64,000 nt of DNA from Streptomyces gossypii (lineage in GTDB: Bacteria; Actinomycetota; Actinomycetes; Streptomycetales; Streptomycetaceae). Position numbers and translations under genes: made by a program. The notes under the pieces are model-generated. The model was not told the DNA's origin. It did not search any database and was given only the letters and a program-made list of their open reading frames with translations. The stretch spans positions 124,001 to 188,000 of the forward strand of contig NZ_JAJAGO010000012.1 of assembly GCF_025165795.1 (NCBI RefSeq). The letters are read 5' to 3'. Below, one piece after another: positions 1-8,495 of the stretch (position 1 is its first letter; every line of letters starts with the position of its first letter).

Positions 1-166
1 CAGACCGACGCCCGGCGCCGCAAACCCCCGCAGGGGCGGCCGAATCGGGCATATGGCCCGCCAGTTGTAGACTGGCTGGCGGACGTTCTTTCTATCACCG
101 GACACCAATCAGCCGGTGGCCGGTTCCCGACCCGGGCCCGCCGTCGTTATGAGAATGCAGCCGCGG

Positions 167-2068
167 TCAAGCTCCTTCGGCCAACTCCAGCCAGCGAGTC
201 TCCAGATCGTCACGCTCGGCGACCAACTCCCGCCGCTTGCCGTCCAGCTCGGCGACCCGTGCGAAGTCGGTGGCGTTCTGCGCGATCTCCTCGTGCAGTT
301 TCGCCTCCTTCTCCCCGATTCGGGCCAGTTGCCGCTCGATGCGCTGGAGTTCCTTCTGCTCGGCACGGGACAGCCCGGCGGCCGCGCCGGCACCCGGCGC
401 CGACCCCGCTCCAGGCCCGGCCCCGACCCCGGCCGCAGGCTCCGACGCGGCCCCGGCCGCCGGTACGGCCGCCGCTCCCCTGCCGGACGAGGGCCCGGGG
501 GCCGCCACCGGCGCTGCGGGCACCGAAGCGGCACGCATCCGCGCCCGGCGCTCCAGATACTCGTCCACCCCGCGCGGCAGCATCCGCAGGGCGCCGTCGC
601 CGAGCAGCGCGAACGCCCGGTCCGTCGTCCGCTCCAGGAAGAAGCGGTCATGCGAGATGACCACCAGCGAACCGGGCCAGCTGTCCAGCACGTCCTCCAG
701 CTGGGTCAGCGTCTCGATGTCCAGGTCGTTCGTCGGCTCGTCCATGAAGAGCACATTGGGCTCGTCCATCAGCAGCCGCAGGATCTGCAGCCGCCGCCGC
801 TCACCGCCGGAGAGATCACCGACCGGCGTCCACTGCTTCTCCTTCACGAAGCCGAAGCGCTCGCACAGCTGGGAGGCGGTCATCTCCTTGCCCTTGCCCA
901 GATCCACCCGCGAGCGCACCTGCTCGACCGCCTCCAGCACCCGCCACTTCGGGTTGAGCTCGACGACCTCCTGGGAGAGATACGCCAGCTTCACCGTCCG
1001 GCCGACCTTGATACGCCCGGCGGCGGGCTGCGTCTCACCCTCGCTGCGCGCGGCCTCGTCCAGCGCACGCAGCAGCGAGGTCTTCCCCGCGCCGTTGACG
1101 CCCACCAGGCCGACACGGTCGCCGGGGCCCAGCTGCCAGGTCAGATGCCGCAGCAGCACCTTGGAGCCCGCCTGGACGGTCACGTCCTCCAGCTCGAAGA
1201 CGGTCTTGCCGAGCCGGGAGTTCGCGAACCGCATCAGCTCGGCGCTGTCCCGGGGCGGCGGCACGTCCGCGATCAGCTCGTTCGCCGCCTCGACACGGAA
1301 GCGGGGCTTGCTGGTGCGGGCCGGAGCGCCGCGGCGCAGCCAGGCCAGCTCCTTGCGCATCAGGTTCTGCCGCTTGCTCTCCTCGGTCGCCGCGATCCGC
1401 TCGCGCTCGGCCCGTGCGAAGACGTAGTCGCTGTAGCCGCCCTCGTACTCGTGCACGGTGCCGCCCTGCACGTCCCACATCCGGGTGCAGACCTGGTCCA
1501 GGAACCAGCGGTCGTGCGTCACGCAGACGAGCGCGGAGCGGCGGTTGCGCAGATGCCCGGCCAGCCAGGCGATGCCCTCGACGTCGAGGTGGTTCGTCGG
1601 CTCGTCGAGGACGATCAGGTCCTGCTCGGAGATCAGCAGCTGTGCGAGGGCGATACGGCGGCGCTCGCCGCCGGAGAGCGGGCCGATCACCGTGTCCATG
1701 CCGTCCGCGAACCCGGGCAGGTCCAGGCCGCCGAACAGGCCGGTCAGCACATCGCGGACCTTCGCGTTCCCAGCCCACTCGTGGTCGGCGAGATCGCCGA
1801 GGACCTCGTGGCGCACGGTCGCGGCCGGGTCCAGCGAGTCGTGCTGGGTGAGCAGGCCCAGCCGCAGCCCGCCCACGTGGGTCACCCGGCCGTCGTCAGC
1901 GGGTTCGTGCTTGGCGAGGATGCGGATCAGGGTGGTCTTGCCGTCCCCGTTACGGCCGACGACACCGATCCGGTCCCCCTCGCTGACGCCGAGGGAGAGA
2001 CCGTCGAGGAGCGCACGGGTGCCGTACACCTTGTCGACAGCTTCCAGATTGACGAGGTTGACAGCCAT
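167..2068 (-). CDS. ABC-F family ATP-binding protein (Uup/EttA-like)
   Basis: Soluble duplicated ATPase of the ABC-F class; members act on the ribosome (translation factor or antibiotic protection) rather than in membrane transport. Two ABC cassettes are visible: Walker A GRNGDGKTT at residues 38-46 and GVNGAGKTS near 322, each followed by an LSGGERRR signature and a DEPTN Walker B. No membrane segments are present, which excludes a transporter. A long Ala/Gly/Pro-rich linker (about 500-565) leads to a charged C-terminal coiled coil, as in Uup-type proteins. The ATG follows a clear AGGAG. The exact ABC-F subgroup (housekeeping or resistance) cannot be decided from the sequence alone. Confidence 0.93.
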   Translation of the reverse strand: MAVNLVNLEAVDKVYGTRALLDGLSLGVSEGDRIGVVGRNGDGKTTLIRILAKHEPADDGRVTHVGGLRLGLLTQHDSLDPAATVRHEVLGDLADHEWAGNAKVRDVLTGLFGGLDLPGFADGMDTVIGPLSGGERRRIALAQLLISEQDLIVLDEPTNHLDVEGIAWLAGHLRNRRSALVCVTHDRWFLDQVCTRMWDVQGGTVHEYEGGYSDYVFARAERERIAATEESKRQNLMRKELAWLRRGAPARTSKPRFRVEAANELIADVPPPRDSAELMRFANSRLGKTVFELEDVTVQAGSKVLLRHLTWQLGPGDRVGLVGVNGAGKTSLLRALDEAARSEGETQPAAGRIKVGRTVKLAYLSQEVVELNPKWRVLEAVEQVRSRVDLGKGKEMTASQLCERFGFVKEKQWTPVGDLSGGERRRLQILRLLMDEPNVLFMDEPTNDLDIETLTQLEDVLDSWPGSLVVISHDRFFLERTTDRAFALLGDGALRMLPRGVDEYLERRARMRAASVPAAPVAAPGPSSGRGAAAVPAAGAASEPAAGVGAGPGAGSAPGAGAAAGLSRAEQKELQRIERQLARIGEKEAKLHEEIAQNATDFARVAELDGKRRELVAERDDLETRWLELAEGA

Positions 2069-2345
2069 CTCACTCCTGATTCGGGGACGTCACAGCCCCT
2101 CAGGGTAGCTGTCGGCCCGGACGGGATTCCCCTCAGAGTCGGTCGGGTGACCTCGGACCGGATGGCGGCGGCGGCCCCGGCTGCCTTACGGGCCGCTTCG
2201 GGGATGGTCCGCACTCCGGTCCGGCGGAACGGATCAGACCGGACGCTTGGTGCCGGTGGTCTCCGATGCCACCGGACTCTGTCCGCCGTGGTCACGCGCC
2301 GCCGCCGCGACGGGCTGCTGCGGAAGGATGTCCGGCCCGGACGGA

Positions 2346-3983
2346 TCAGCCCGCGTCGAGGACCTTGCGGACCACTGGGCCCGCGTACTCGCCGCCGTGG
2401 CCCGACGCGGGGACGACGGCCGCCGCCGCCACGTCGTCGCGGTAGGCCGTGAACCACGCGTTCGGCTTCTTCTGCCCGTCGACCTCCGCCGAGCCGGTCT
2501 TGGCCCCGAAGTCGCCACTGGCCCCGGCCATCGCCTCGGCCGCAGTGCCACCGGTCGCCGTCGTCCGCATCAGCTGGCGCAGGTCGTCGGCGACCTGCGG
2601 CTTCATGGTGCGCGGTGCCTTGGCGAAGGTGCGGTCGTCGAGCGAGGGGGACACCAGGTAGGGCTGCTTGAAGACGCCGGACTTCACCGTCGCCGAGACG
2701 GACGCCATCGTCAGCGGATTCATCCGTACGCCGCCCTGCCCGATCAGTGAGGCGCCCATCTGCGCGTCGGACTGCACCGGCACCTTGCCGTCGAAGGTGG
2801 CCGTGCCCGTCTGCCAGTTGAGGCCGATACCGAAGACGTCGCGCGCCTCCTTGGTCAGCGAGTCGTCCTCGAGTTCGGGCGCCTGGCTGATGAAGGCGGT
2901 GTTGCAGGAGCGGGCGAAGCTCTGGCTGAAGGTACCGCCCTTGATCTCGAACTTGTCGTCGTTCTGGAACTTCCAGTGCCCGTAGGTGAAGTACTTCGGG
3001 CAGGGGTGCTGCTTTGCGGGTACGGCCAGCCCCTTGTCCAGCAGCATCGCCGCCGTGACGACCTTCATGGTGGAGCCCGGCGCGTACGAGCCCTGGAGCG
3101 CGGTGTTGAAGCCCTCGGCAGGCGAGTTGGCGAGCGCGAGGATTTCCCCGGTGCTGGGCTTGACCGCCACCACCGCCGCCTTCGGCTTGTCCGCGATGGC
3201 CGCCTCGGCGGCCTGCTGCGTCGGCAGGTCCAGCGTGGTCTTCAGGGTGCCGGGCTCGCCCTTGGAGAGCGTGCGCAGCGTGGTGCCGGTGTCCTTGCCC
3301 TTGCTGTCGACGATCCGGGTCTCGATGCCCGGTGTTCCGTCCGTCTTGGCGCCGTACCGCTTGCGCAGGTCGGCGAGGGTGCCGGCCAGGCTGGGGTGCT
3401 CGTCCTTGGTCAGCTCGGTGCCGTTGCGGTCGACGGCCTTGATCGGCGGGGTGCCCGCCTCGCCGGTCTCGACGGACTGCCCCTTCTTCAGCTTGGGGTG
3501 CAGCACGGCGGGCTCCCAGCGGACCACGGCCTCGCCCGACTTCTTGTCCCGTACGACCTCCAGCCGGGAGTCGTAGGACCAGGCGGCGCGCTGGCCACCG
3601 TGCGTGATGCGGGCCTTGACGCCGAACGGCACGTCCGTCTTCGAGGCCTTGCCCGGAGTGAACTTGAGCTGGGAGACCCGGGCCTCCTTGCCGAACGCGG
3701 CGAGTGCCTTGGTGGCTGCCTGCTCGTCGTCCGTCAGCGCGGCGGCCTTCGGCCCGTCGCCCGCGGACCAGGCGTCGAGGAACTCCCCGGCGGCGGTGCG
3801 GACTTCCTCGGCCGAGAGCGGGCCCTGCTCCGCAGGGTTCTTTCCGTCGGCCGAGGCCACCTTGTGCCCGTCGCCCGCCCCGCTCTCGTCCTCTCCGACG
3901 AGGGCGTACACACCGAAGCCGGTGGCACCCACGACGACGGCGGCGACCCCGCCGATCACCGCCATCCGCTGGCTGTCACGCAT
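2346..3983 (-). CDS. Penicillin-binding protein with MecA_N-type domain
   Basis: Membrane-anchored D,D-transpeptidase that cross-links peptidoglycan. A single N-terminal membrane segment (about residues 8-28) is followed by an NTF2-like MecA_N-type region, a dimerisation region and the transpeptidase domain. The active-site motifs are all present: STMK with the nucleophile at about Ser304, SCN at about 359-361, and KTG at about 495. The chosen ATG at 3983 has GGAGG upstream and starts directly before the anchor; a longer open frame to 4088 lacks family-like sequence. At 545 aa it fits class B-like streptomycete PBPs, whose specific roles are often unknown. Confidence 0.92.
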   Translation of the reverse strand: MRDSQRMAVIGGVAAVVVGATGFGVYALVGEDESGAGDGHKVASADGKNPAEQGPLSAEEVRTAAGEFLDAWSAGDGPKAAALTDDEQAATKALAAFGKEARVSQLKFTPGKASKTDVPFGVKARITHGGQRAAWSYDSRLEVVRDKKSGEAVVRWEPAVLHPKLKKGQSVETGEAGTPPIKAVDRNGTELTKDEHPSLAGTLADLRKRYGAKTDGTPGIETRIVDSKGKDTGTTLRTLSKGEPGTLKTTLDLPTQQAAEAAIADKPKAAVVAVKPSTGEILALANSPAEGFNTALQGSYAPGSTMKVVTAAMLLDKGLAVPAKQHPCPKYFTYGHWKFQNDDKFEIKGGTFSQSFARSCNTAFISQAPELEDDSLTKEARDVFGIGLNWQTGTATFDGKVPVQSDAQMGASLIGQGGVRMNPLTMASVSATVKSGVFKQPYLVSPSLDDRTFAKAPRTMKPQVADDLRQLMRTTATGGTAAEAMAGASGDFGAKTGSAEVDGQKKPNAWFTAYRDDVAAAAVVPASGHGGEYAGPVVRKVLDAG

Positions 3984-4209
3984 TCGTTCCGACCCTCCAC
4001 CCGGCCCGCCGTATGGCGGAGTACCTCGCAGAACCCTAGAGCACTCGCATGCCTGTCCGTGCGCGGGAGTCACTCTTTCGAGTATCAAATCGGCGTCTGC
4101 CCGGGCAGCGGTCCGACCCCTCGGAAGCTGTTGTCCTGCCCCTGTTGGCGCCAGGGCACTCGGCCCCCGTACGGGGTAGGACAGCAGCTTCTCAGATACA
4201 GGTGCCGCG

Positions 4210-6003
4210 TCAGATCCAGGTGTCGAGCCACATGCGGGCGCGCCAGCCGTCGAGGGGGATGGTCTGGCCGGTGTAGAGCGGCCAGAAATAGATGAAGTTC
4301 CAGACGATCAGCAGGAACAGCACGCCACCGGTGACGATGCCGATCATGCGGCGTCTTTCGGTGACGCCCGGTGGCCCGGCCAGGGCTCCCATCAGCATGG
4401 TCAGGGCCAGGCAGAGGAAGGGCAGGAAGACGATCGCGTAGAAGAAGAAGATCGTCCGGTCCTGGTAGAGGAACCAGGGCAGATACCCGGCGGCGACCCC
4501 GCACAGGATCGCGCCCGCCCGCCAGTCGCGCCGCAGCAGCCAGCGGTAGAGCGCGTACGCCAGCGCGAAGCAGGCGGCCCACCACAGCAGCGGGGTGCCG
4601 AGGGCGAGCACTTCGCGGGCGCAGCCGTCGGCGGCGGTGCAGCCGTCCTGGCCCGCCTCGGGCGACTCGTAGAAGTAGGAGACGGGGCGGCCGAGGACCA
4701 GCCAGCTCCAGGGGTTGGAGTCGTAGGTGTGCCCGGAGTCGAGGTTCACATGGAAGCGGTAGACCTCGGTCTCGTAGTGCCACAGGCTGCGCAGCGGGCC
4801 CGGCAGCCAGCCCCAACTGCCGCCCTGTCCCTCCTTCTCCGCCCAGTCGCGGAAGTAGCCGCCCCGGGTCGCGAACCAGCCGGTCCAGCTGGCGACATAG
4901 GTGGCCAGCGCGACCGGCACCAGCGAGAGGAAGGCGGGCAGCGCGTCCCTGCGGAGCATGGACAGGCCGGGGCGCCCGGCTCCGGCGGTACGGCGGGCGC
5001 CGACGTCCCACAGGACCGTCAGCAGGCCGAAGGCGGCGAGGACGTACAGGCCGTTCCACTTGGTGGCGCAGGCCAGGCCGAGGCAGATCCCGGCGGCGAT
5101 GCGCCAGGGGCGCAGGCCCAGGCCGAGGCGGTCGCCGACGGGGGCGGGGAGGCGCGAGCCCGCGAGAACCCCGCCGCCGGTGCCGCCGGTGCCGTCGGGC
5201 GGGCCCGTGTCGTGGAGTGGCACGGTGCCGTCGGGCAGTGCGGCGGCGTCGGGCAGTGCGGCGGCGAGCCGCGCCCGCGCCTTGTCCCGGTCGACCAGCA
5301 GGCACCCGAAGGCCGCCAGCACCCAGAACATCAGCACCAGGTCGAGCAGCGCGACCCGGCTCATCACGAAGTGCAGCCCGTCCACCGCCATCAGCGAGCC
5401 CGCGAGGCAGCCCAGCAGGGTGGAACGGAAGAGCCTGCGGCCGATCCGGCAGAGCAGGAACACCGACAGGGTGCCCAGCACGGCCGTCATGAAGCGCCAG
5501 CCGAAGGGCTCCAGGCCCCAGATCACCTCGCCGAGCCCGATGATCCACTTGCCCACCGGCGGATGGACGACATAGGACGGATCGTCCGACAGCGGGATCT
5601 GCTGGTTGTCGCTGAGGATCAGCTTGTCGGCGCCGTCCGGCCACTTGGCCTCGTAGCCGTGCTGGTAGAGCGACCAGGCGTCCTTCGCGTAGTACGTCTC
5701 GTCGAATATCACCGCATGCGGGGAGCCGAGCTGCCAGAAACGGAGCACCCCGGCCACGAGCGCGACCAGCGCCGGGCCGCCCCACGCCGACCAGCGCGCG
5801 AGCCGTACGGCGACGTGCGGCGAGAAGCCGAACATCGCCGGGAAACGGGGCGAGGGGCTCGGATACGGCGGCACCAGCCGCTCCCGCACACCCGGCTGCG
5901 GGCGCGCCGCGTAGCCATAGCGGCGCAGCCGCGCCTGCCAGGTGGGCACGCCTTCCGGGGCGGCTTCACGCTGGATCTCTGCGGCGGTGTCACTGGTCGT
6001 CAC
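4210..6003 (-). CDS. pmt: Protein O-mannosyltransferase (dolichyl/polyprenyl-phosphate-mannose-protein mannosyltransferase)
   Basis: Multi-pass membrane glycosyltransferase of the GT39 family that transfers mannose from polyprenyl-phosphate-mannose to Ser/Thr of exported proteins. About ten hydrophobic segments are seen. The conserved acidic pair of the first extracytoplasmic loop is present in FDETYYAKDAWS (about residues 99-110), and the C-terminal PMT_4TMC-like part contains WSWLVLGRPVSYFYE. It begins with GTG at 6003 and is divergent from rsmI, with 80 bp between. In Streptomyces the orthologue glycosylates the phage phiC31 receptor and secreted proteins (known of the family, not shown here). 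Confidence 0.94.
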   Translation of the reverse strand: MTTSDTAAEIQREAAPEGVPTWQARLRRYGYAARPQPGVRERLVPPYPSPSPRFPAMFGFSPHVAVRLARWSAWGGPALVALVAGVLRFWQLGSPHAVIFDETYYAKDAWSLYQHGYEAKWPDGADKLILSDNQQIPLSDDPSYVVHPPVGKWIIGLGEVIWGLEPFGWRFMTAVLGTLSVFLLCRIGRRLFRSTLLGCLAGSLMAVDGLHFVMSRVALLDLVLMFWVLAAFGCLLVDRDKARARLAAALPDAAALPDGTVPLHDTGPPDGTGGTGGGVLAGSRLPAPVGDRLGLGLRPWRIAAGICLGLACATKWNGLYVLAAFGLLTVLWDVGARRTAGAGRPGLSMLRRDALPAFLSLVPVALATYVASWTGWFATRGGYFRDWAEKEGQGGSWGWLPGPLRSLWHYETEVYRFHVNLDSGHTYDSNPWSWLVLGRPVSYFYESPEAGQDGCTAADGCAREVLALGTPLLWWAACFALAYALYRWLLRRDWRAGAILCGVAAGYLPWFLYQDRTIFFFYAIVFLPFLCLALTMLMGALAGPPGVTERRRMIGIVTGGVLFLLIVWNFIYFWPLYTGQTIPLDGWRARMWLDTWI

Positions 6004-6083
6004 GGGCTCATCGTAGGGAACCGCGCGGGCCTCGCGTGGCAGACCAGTGCGAGTACGGCACCGGCCACTGCGAGGATGGGGCC

Positions 6084-6950
6084 GTGGACACCGGAACGCT
6101 CGTACTGGCAGGGACCCCGATCGGCGACACCGCCGACGCGCCGCCGCGGCTCGGCGCCGAGCTGGGGGCGGCGGACATCGTCGCCGCGGAGGACACCCGG
6201 CGGCTGCGCCGGCTGACGCTGGCGCTGGGGGTGCGGCCCCAGGGGCGGGTCGTCTCGTACTTCGAGGGGAACGAGTCGGCCCGTACGCCGGAGCTGGTCG
6301 CGGCGCTTACCGAGGGGGCGCGGGTGCTGCTGGTCACGGACGCGGGGATGCCGTCGGTGTCCGACCCCGGTTACCGGCTGGTGGCGGCGGCTGTGGAGCG
6401 CGGGGTGCGGGTGACGGCGGTGCCCGGCCCGTCCGCCGTACTGACCGCGCTGGCACTCTCCGGGCTCCCGGTGGACCGCTTCTGCTTCGAGGGATTTCTG
6501 CCGCGCAAGCGCGGGGAGCGGCTCTCGCGGCTGGGCGAGGCGGCGGAGGAACGGCGCACCCTCGTCTATTTCGAGTCCCCGCACCGGCTGGCCGAGACGC
6601 TCGCCGCGATGGCGGAGGTGTTCGGCGCGGAGCGTCGCGCCGCGGTGTGCCGGGAGCTGACCAAGACGTACGAGGAGGTCAGGCGCGCCGGGCTCGGGGA
6701 GCTGGCCGCATGGGCGGCGGAGGGGGTGCGGGGCGAGATCACCGTGGTGGTGGAGGGGGCGCCCGAGCACAGCGCTCAGGAGCTGGGCGCTGCCGAACTG
6801 GCGCGGCGGGTCGCGGTGCGCGAGGAGGCCGGGGAGCGGCGCAAGGAGGCGATCGCGGCGGTGGCGCAGGCGGTCGGGGTGCCGAAGCGGCAGGTCTTCG
6901 ACGCGGTGGTGGCGGCGAAGACCGGGACAGACCCCTCAAGGGGCAGGTAA
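6084..6950 (+). CDS. rsmI: 16S rRNA (cytidine(1402)-2'-O)-methyltransferase RsmI
   Basis: SAM-dependent tetrapyrrole-methylase-fold enzyme that 2'-O-methylates C1402 in the decoding centre of 16S rRNA. The N-terminal GTLVLAGTPIGD, the TDAGMPSVSDPG motif and VPGPSAVLTALALSG are diagnostic. GTG at 6084 is preferred over an in-frame upstream ATG at 6036 because it follows a GAGG site and places the family N-terminus correctly. The enzyme acts on the same molecule as rsmA, encoded 2.4 kb downstream on the same strand. Confidence 0.95.
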   Translation: MDTGTLVLAGTPIGDTADAPPRLGAELGAADIVAAEDTRRLRRLTLALGVRPQGRVVSYFEGNESARTPELVAALTEGARVLLVTDAGMPSVSDPGYRLVAAAVERGVRVTAVPGPSAVLTALALSGLPVDRFCFEGFLPRKRGERLSRLGEAAEERRTLVYFESPHRLAETLAAMAEVFGAERRAAVCRELTKTYEEVRRAGLGELAAWAAEGVRGEITVVVEGAPEHSAQELGAAELARRVAVREEAGERRKEAIAAVAQAVGVPKRQVFDAVVAAKTGTDPSRGR

Positions 6951-7108
6951 AGGGATTATCGTGAAAAGCAAAGCCCGTGCCGCGATGCGGAGCGCGTTGT
7001 CCATAGCTGGGCCAAATCCGCCCCAACAGCGCGAAAGCCTGCTGCGCGTCGCCGTGCGGAGGAGTCCACTGGTGAGTGGGTCATCCGCCCGTCGAGAGGA
7101 GCCGGGAA

Positions 7109-7447
7109 ATGAAGGACACCAGCGGGACCAGCGGGGCCAGCGGGGCCGGGACGAGCAGGACCAGCGGGACGAGCGGGGCCGTCGCTCCGCGCGGCGGCGG
7201 GCCGAGCGGTGAGACGGCGCACGAGGCGTACAGCTTCGCCTGTATGAAGTGCGGCTACGCGTGGGAGCAGACGTACGACATCGAGCACCACGTGCCGCCG
7301 ACCGGGGAGCCCTTCGTTACGTACTACACGGACGGCAAGCGCGTCCCCTCGCCGCTGAAGCACCCCACCTGCGTCAACTGTGACGGGCATCTGCTGCGGA
7401 TCATGCGCTCCGGCCGGGTGGCCACGGCCCAGGAAGCGCTGCGCTAG
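7109..7447 (+). CDS. Small zinc-ribbon hypothetical protein
   Basis: A 112-aa protein of unknown function. The first ~35 residues are a Gly/Ser/Thr repeat tail (TSGTSGASGAG type). The remainder is a compact domain with two Cys pairs, CMKC and CVNC, spaced like a zinc ribbon. The start at 7109 follows GAGAGGAG; an upstream in-frame start at 7076 has no such site. It lies between rsmI and tatD on the same strand. I do not recognise a named family, and the low-complexity N-terminus looks disordered. Confidence 0.75.
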   Translation: MKDTSGTSGASGAGTSRTSGTSGAVAPRGGGPSGETAHEAYSFACMKCGYAWEQTYDIEHHVPPTGEPFVTYYTDGKRVPSPLKHPTCVNCDGHLLRIMRSGRVATAQEALR

Positions 7448-7493
7448 GGCCCTCCGGGCGGCGGGGCGGGGCTTGGCTGGGGCAGGCCGGGCT

Positions 7494-7545
7494 GGCTGCG
7501 GAGCTGGGCTGCGGAGCTGGGCTGCGAAGTTGGGCTGCGAAGCGG
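7494..7545 (+). repeat. Four tandem 13-bp repeats upstream of tatD
   Basis: Four consecutive units beginning GGCTGCG(G/A)AG occupy the space between the zinc-ribbon gene and the tatD promoter region. The first two units are identical and the last two diverge by 2-3 bases. The repeat ends 2 bp before a -10-like element, so unit number could affect spacing to upstream promoter elements. Confidence 0.7.
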
Positions 7546-7547
7546 AT

Positions 7548-7553
7548 TATCAT
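7548..7553 (+). promoter_or_regulatory. -10 element TATCAT, possible leaderless tatD start
   Basis: TATCAT ends 7 bp before the tatD ATG and no Shine-Dalgarno sequence lies between. Initiation would then fall at or next to the start codon. A convincing -35 is not seen because the tandem repeats occupy that position. Confidence 0.35.
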
Positions 7554-7560
7554 CGCGGGC

Positions 7561-8397
7561 ATGTCCAAGCCCGCTCAGCCCCAGCCCGCGCCGCCGCTGC
7601 CCGAGCCGCTGCGGGTGCCGGTCGCCGACTCGCACACGCACCTCGACATGCAGGAGCCCGACGTCGGGGAGACCCTCGCCAAGGCCGCCTCGGTCGGTGT
7701 GGTCACCGTGGTGCAGGTCGGCTGCGACCTGGAGGGCTCGCGCTTGGCGGCCGACCTCGCGGCCGAGCATCCTTCCGTGCACGCCGCGGTCGCCCTGCAC
7801 CCCAACGAGGCGCCCCGCCGGGACGCCGACGGGCCGGGGGCGCTGGACTCCGCGCTTGCGGGCATCGAGAAGCTCGCGGCGCTGCCCCAGGTACTGGCGG
7901 TCGGAGAGACGGGGCTGGACCACTTCCGTACGGGCGAGGAGGGCCGGGCCGCACAGGAGCGGTCCTTCCGCGAGCACATCGCGATGGCGAAGCGGCTCGG
8001 CAAGGCGCTGGTCATCCACGACCGCGACGCCCACCAGGACGTACTGCGCGTCCTCGCCGAGGAGGGCGCCCCCGACCGGACCGTCTTCCACTGCTACTCC
8101 GGCGACGCGGAGATGGCCCGGGTCTGCGCGGCACACGGCTGGTACATGTCCTTCGCCGGGAACGTCACCTTCAAGAACGCGCAGCCGCTGCGCGACGCCC
8201 TGGCCGCCGCCCCTCCCGAGTTGCTGCTGGTGGAGACCGACGCACCCTTCCTGACCCCGGCACCGTGGCGGGGGCGGCCCAACGCGCCGTATCTGATCCC
8301 GGTCACGCTGCGCGCCATGGCGGAGGTCAAGGGGATGCCGGAGGACACCCTCGCGGAGCACCTCGCGGGAAACACGGCGCGGGCCTTCGGCTACTGA
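7561..8397 (+). CDS. tatD: TatD family metal-dependent hydrolase/DNase
   Basis: TIM-barrel amidohydrolase-fold nuclease. The metal ligands are visible: DSHTHLD near residue 21, GETGLDHF near 119, VIHDRDAH near 151, FHCYSG near 178 and ETDAPFL near 225. It is 278 aa, the usual length. In many actinobacteria tatD stands beside rpfB, rsmA (ksgA) and ispE; here it is followed directly by rsmA. The start lacks a ribosome-binding site and sits 7 bp from a -10-like TATCAT. Confidence 0.92.
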   Translation: MSKPAQPQPAPPLPEPLRVPVADSHTHLDMQEPDVGETLAKAASVGVVTVVQVGCDLEGSRLAADLAAEHPSVHAAVALHPNEAPRRDADGPGALDSALAGIEKLAALPQVLAVGETGLDHFRTGEEGRAAQERSFREHIAMAKRLGKALVIHDRDAHQDVLRVLAEEGAPDRTVFHCYSGDAEMARVCAAHGWYMSFAGNVTFKNAQPLRDALAAAPPELLLVETDAPFLTPAPWRGRPNAPYLIPVTLRAMAEVKGMPEDTLAEHLAGNTARAFGY

Positions 8398-8421
8398 GCC
8401 CACGTCCCGGCGGTCCCACGC

Positions 8422-8483
8422 CCCGGCGGCCCGGTGCCCCGGCCTCCGGCCGCCCGGCGGCCCGGTGCCCCGGCGTCCGGCCG
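8422..8483 (+). repeat. 31-bp tandem duplication in the tatD-rsmA gap
   Basis: Two head-to-tail copies of a 31-bp GC-only unit (8422-8452 and 8453-8483) differ at a single base. They fill most of the 98-bp gap where other actinobacteria commonly carry rpfB, and may be a scar of deletion or replication slippage. Confidence 0.7.
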
Positions 8484-8489
8484 TAAACT
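8484..8489 (+). promoter_or_regulatory. -10 element TAAACT, possible leaderless rsmA start
   Basis: TAAACT lies 6 bp before the rsmA GTG with no ribosome-binding site between, which would put transcription initiation at or next to the start codon. This is inference from spacing only. Confidence 0.35.
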
Positions 8490-8495
8490 GCACCG

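Noticed and set aside
1..166. Possible gene end or RNA at the left edge
   Set aside because: No coding frame with family features and no RNA fold recognised in the first 166 bases.
116..2452. Long open frame antisense to the ABC-F gene (and similar long antisense frames across the window)
   Set aside because: Arg/Pro/Gly-rich translations without domains; they are the usual by-product of GC-rich third positions opposite real genes.
6961..7212. GTG-initiated frame between rsmI and the zinc-ribbon gene
   Set aside because: No ribosome-binding site, no similarity, and it overlaps a better supported gene in another frame.
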